A DNA stretch of 64,000 nt from Antedon mediterranea. Lineage: Eukaryota > Echinodermata > Crinoidea > Comatulida > Antedonidae. The DNA lies in the NCBI RefSeq assembly GCF_964355755.1, contig NC_092676.1:22612288-22676287 (forward strand), written 5' to 3'. This document shows, one piece after another, positions 59,750 through 64,000 of the stretch. The first letter of the stretch is position 1; every line of letters begins with the position of its first letter. The translations under genes were made by a program, and so were the position numbers. The notes beneath the pieces were generated by a model. It saw nothing but the letters and a program-made list of their open reading frames with translations. It had not been told where the DNA came from and did not search any database.

Positions 59750-62700
59750 GTGAGTTTAACCTTTAATTGACCCTATAGATTACTACAGCATAAATTGAAT
59801 TTAGCGGCGACATTGACGCGTAGTAGATGCAAAGGTATCCGAGAAAAATCATTACCATTTACTGATGACGAAACTTCCTCCTGGCATTTATTGACAAACA
59901 CTCAGCACTTGATGAAATATTTCGTATCTGTTCAATAGATCTATGAAGTTATATAGATAAGATCACCAGGAAGTAAGAAAGGAAACAATGAAAACTAGAC
60001 CGTCATGGTACGCAATATTTATGATTATGAATCCAGACTCGTAAAGTGACGAAATATTACATGGTAACAAAATACGTATACTTTATTTCTGATGATTGCA
60101 TGTCTGAACAGGTGAATCAGATGTAAAATATTTAAATTTAAGTTGAGTCTAGCACATAATTTTACATTTTTAGACAAATACCCCTTGATTGAGTCTAAGG
60201 TTACCCCAGATATAATTGAAATGTTATGAATCATGCTACAGAGATTTGATACCGGGTTCTTAAGGAGAATCATGATTTTAATTACACGGCTGCACTAAAT
60301 ACCCGTGTCATGCGTTTGAGCAACAAAAATGACACTATACGCATACGAAATTCACGCTTTGCCTTTTTTTAGAACCAAGCCTTTACAGTGTGACCTTTCG
60401 AGGTCAATCGAAACGACATATGTATAGTAACTGTAGTATAATTTTATGGTAAAACATAATCAGTTTTATCTCTTATCTCGAATCTTGATATACTGGTAGG
60501 TCTATTATTAAAAACGGATGAATTTAACCGTTGAAGAAGATTCAAACAATGCCAAAATGAAAGATTTTTTTTCTCGAAATAAAATGTTTTTGTATTAACA
60601 ACAGCTGCCAATAATAAAAACACAAGCAGTTTTGAAAAACAGAAACTTTCGCTGTATTTTTACTGAAGATTTAATAGGCCTATGCATTGGCTTTATTTCA
60701 TCTTGTTCCATTTTTATGTAAATTATTATTATGAGCTTGGCACACGTACGGCCAGGTCAGGAGTCTTTGTTCTGCGCTGTTCTCAACCACAACAGCAACT
60801 ACTGTATCACAAATTGAATTTAAATTTTCCTTATTGTTTACATCTGTAAAAAGAGGCTTAATAATTTAATGTAAGTCATTACAAGAAAAACTAATCTTAA
60901 TTTAATTATTACGTAACTAAGCCCTTGATTTCCTATTCTGTGTAGAGAAGCAAACCACTGCAAAGAAGCGGCTGCCAGTAAAGACAAAAATAAACAAATT
61001 ACTTAATTACTGATTCATGATATTTAATCAATTATTTACGTCGTCTGTGACTTTGAATAAAACATTAAAAGGGAAATTGATTGAATGATTTTAATGAGTA
61101 CAGTCGTGATGAGCATCAGTCCGACTCGCTTTCTGTCTTCATTACAGTATCTTTCTAAGAGTATGAATAATTGTGTGTGTAAATTTCCTAAATTAGATTA
61201 CATCCACAAACAAGATGTTTTAAAATGACCCGTATATTACAATCGTCGCCAAGTAATATTAGCAATGTAATGATGAGTTTGATTTGAAAAGAGACCAGAA
61301 CTGCACGCATATTGGCCGCCTAATGACAATGATAATGAGAGAAATTGGATAAAGCATTTCCAAACAAATTTAGGCCTATATTATACAGTTTCGTTCCTAA
61401 CTTCTATAACTGTATCATAAATTCCGGATTTTCCCCTACACAATATTTGATTTTACAGGGAACTATAACATTGTATAATATCATAAATAAACTTATTAGA
61501 AATGCCTACAATTTTAAAGAGCCCTACAATGATTTTAATATAATAGAGGCCAAATTCAAAATAATCTAGTGTAGTGGTACCGTTACAGCCATACAATTTT
61601 AGTAGATCAACTTTTGGTTTGATTTGGCAACAAATTTAGAGTAATATTATACACAAATGTTTGTCACAGCATGAAAGAATTATTAATCACAGTAATTTAG
61701 AGGTAGTCTGGATTCGATTTTCAATCCAACATGAACTGAAATAAATCAATTCAATAATACATACACTCCATCAACACAAAGACATTGAAAAGCTCACATC
61801 TGCTATATTAGACGGCAAATCCCAATCGACATAACTTCTGAATACAGTCATGACTTTGTATTGTACCAAAGAAATATTGTAGTTATTGCACACAGTAGCT
61901 AGTTTGAACAGTTCAGCTCTTTGTGTTCAATAATGAACGGTCTGCTAAATAGGCAATCTCATACAATAGGAACGTGTTTGCTAAAAGTCTGGCTAATGCC
62001 TTGCAATAATAACGAGTTTTACGATAAACGAGAAATCGTTTAAAAATAGTAGGCCTACTACAACAAGGGGTGCGAAATATAAGCTGCAGGTTCTCATCCC
62101 TAGATCATGGTTTAATGTTACGATCATTCGTGAAAACACCTCACGATGAAAGAAATGTGCGCGCTTTACAATAGGCTAACGCCACAATGTTACAACATCA
62201 TGCTATATTACTTTGTAACCATAAAGAATACTGAAGTAAATTTAAAACGTTGATAATGAAGAAAAGGAGAGTCAAGATAATAGGTTCAAAATAATGAGGT
62301 CAGACTGGAATAAAGAAAAGAATAGTGGTAATGAATGCAACCATCCGAAAAACACTGAAAGAAGAAAGTATTTACTGCAGCTATAAGCCTAAACATACAA
62401 CTACGTCTAATACAAAAGGAATAGCATCGTATTTTTGTAGGTTATCGTTGAAACTTATTTCATAAAACAAATCCTTTTTAAATAAAATTCTGCGTACGAA
62501 TGCGATCCCCTGAAATAAATATTACTTGGGGACGGACATGAAAATTCTTCAGTAAAGAAAAAGAAAAACGAAAAGCGCATGCGTTTCCAGGGACGAGGTA
62601 AATTGAAACTGGTAAAACGTTGGAAACCCGAGTTAATGGTAGGCCTACAATAGTTTAAAATGGTAAGGGTTTCTGTAATATTGACCGACGGAAAGACTAG

Positions 62701-64000
62701 TAAATTACATTCGGAAGTAAGGGCTTGTAGGCCTACATTGTAACAGAATGATAATAATGTAACTTGTCAATCAATCAGTAGGCCTATAATTGAAAGACAC
62801 TCGATGTTCAATAGGTCGACACTGAATAAATCGGGACTATCGATGATTGCAGCATATTTCTTTAGAATACTTTCTTGGCCTACTACACAGGCTCTTTGAG
62901 GAAGATTTAACTGAGGTGTATGGCTAAAATATACGTGTTGAGTTTGACAGCAATCATTCTCAAACAAAAGACACATCAGACAAGTATCATAGGTCCGAAT
63001 ATGTATCATTTCCAACAAGGCCATCATGGCTGCAGTCGCGTGCTCAAATTTGAGTTGCCATGTTTGTGACCTGCATGTGACGTGTATTTTAAGACATACG
63101 CCTGAATCACATGATTTGCTATCACAATAGAACACGCCTAATGTTGAATGTTGTACCTCACATGTTTATGATTGAGGTACAACTTCCTCTTACCACGAGA
63201 TACTATATCCTGTACAAACAATGGTTGCACACGTGTGAATGCAATGTTATCGATGTAGTTTGAATACATAGCCTTAATTGCACACGTGTGAAATACAATA
63301 TAATGTTTTAGTTGTTATAACTACATATTTTAAGAATAGTTTTCAGTATTTACGCGTGGTGGAATGTTGAAATTCGCAGTAATCGTAATACCAACGCTGT
63401 TTGCTCAATAAATAACTTGAGTAAACAAATAAGTTAGCAATTTCAACACACACATAACTTTAACATTAAAAGGCAAAATCAGCCTTTTCGCTTTTAAAGC
63501 GTCCGGTTACTAAAATCAAGGTTTTTTCGCGCCTGCTTACATGGAAAAGCAAACATTTCCCTTTCCCTACACCGTGAGACACAAATAACGAAAAGAAGAC
63601 GTTTTAGTGGAACACCCCTACCGATCAATGAGACAGTCCACATTGTAATTAAAATATAGGCGTAATCGTTAGACAGATACTGCTTTCTTTGTTTAAAATA
63701 TATGGGCAAAATTGCAAAAAGTCACAAATTGTGAGATAAGATAATACGACGAAATAAGCATATCCGGTTTATAATTGATTATTGAGTGTACAGTAAGTAC
63801 CCTTGAAGGTCTGAATAATATCAGAAACTGAATAATTTAAGATAAAATAAAACAATGGTAGTATACTACGAGAGAGACGTTTCAATCTTATATTGACAAT
63901 TTACAAGAAATGTTCCAAGATTCTTGAAAATGATAAGCCTAGATCGAAACGTCGAATTCTTAATAATTTGTTTCGTTTATCGTTTAGGAGATAAATATAC
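59750..64000. other. no gene recognised
   Basis: AT-rich DNA with scattered TAGGCCTA words. No exon with both splice support and recognisable protein was seen. The longest open frame (62767-63135, minus) begins at GTG and resembles nothing known to me. Confidence 0.4.

Noticed and set aside
62767-63135. Minus-strand 122-codon frame with many cysteines
   Set aside because: Begins at GTG, no ATG near the start, no splice support, no recognised motif.

Overview
The window is eukaryotic: coding sequence is broken into short exons with GT..AG introns, the DNA is AT-rich, and it carries tRNA-derived SINE-like units, MITE-like elements and many minisatellites. The clearest protein (CPSF-73) is animal-like. 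The very frequent TAGGCCTA-type words and the repeat style fit an invertebrate deuterostome, perhaps an echinoderm, but that placement is an inference from texture. No bacterial, viral or organellar genes were recognised.

Layout: (1) 1-5284 is intergenic and holds at least three inverted-repeat elements. (2) 5285-13847, plus strand: a complete 16-exon CPSF3 gene, the endonuclease that cuts pre-mRNA at the poly(A) site. (3) 17097-44458: five paralogous genes for small four-transmembrane (tetraspan) proteins, here called A and B (minus strand) and C, D and E (plus strand). All share one exon plan, including a 57- or 60-bp second-transmembrane exon bounded by phase-0 introns. Their loops and cytoplasmic tails differ strongly. 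The fold looks CD20/MS4A-, TMEM212- or sarcospan-like, but no family name could be fixed by eye. (4) 49047-51765, minus strand: the 3' part of a START-domain lipid-transfer gene with an unusual Lys/Glu/Ala-rich tail. Its 5' exons were not found. (5) 51766-64000 is gene-poor, with a PIF/Harbinger-type element, several minisatellites and one isolated candidate coding exon at 59.65 kb.

Working together: CPSF3 and gene A converge tail to tail. A and B point left, C, D and E point right, so B and C are divergent across about 3.9 kb. The main biological interest is the lineage-style expansion of tetraspan genes A-E. The exon models were assembled by hand from splice signals and reading-frame continuity. 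Each complete model (CPSF3 and A-E) closes in frame from ATG to stop, but 5' untranslated exons, promoters and expression cannot be established from sequence alone.
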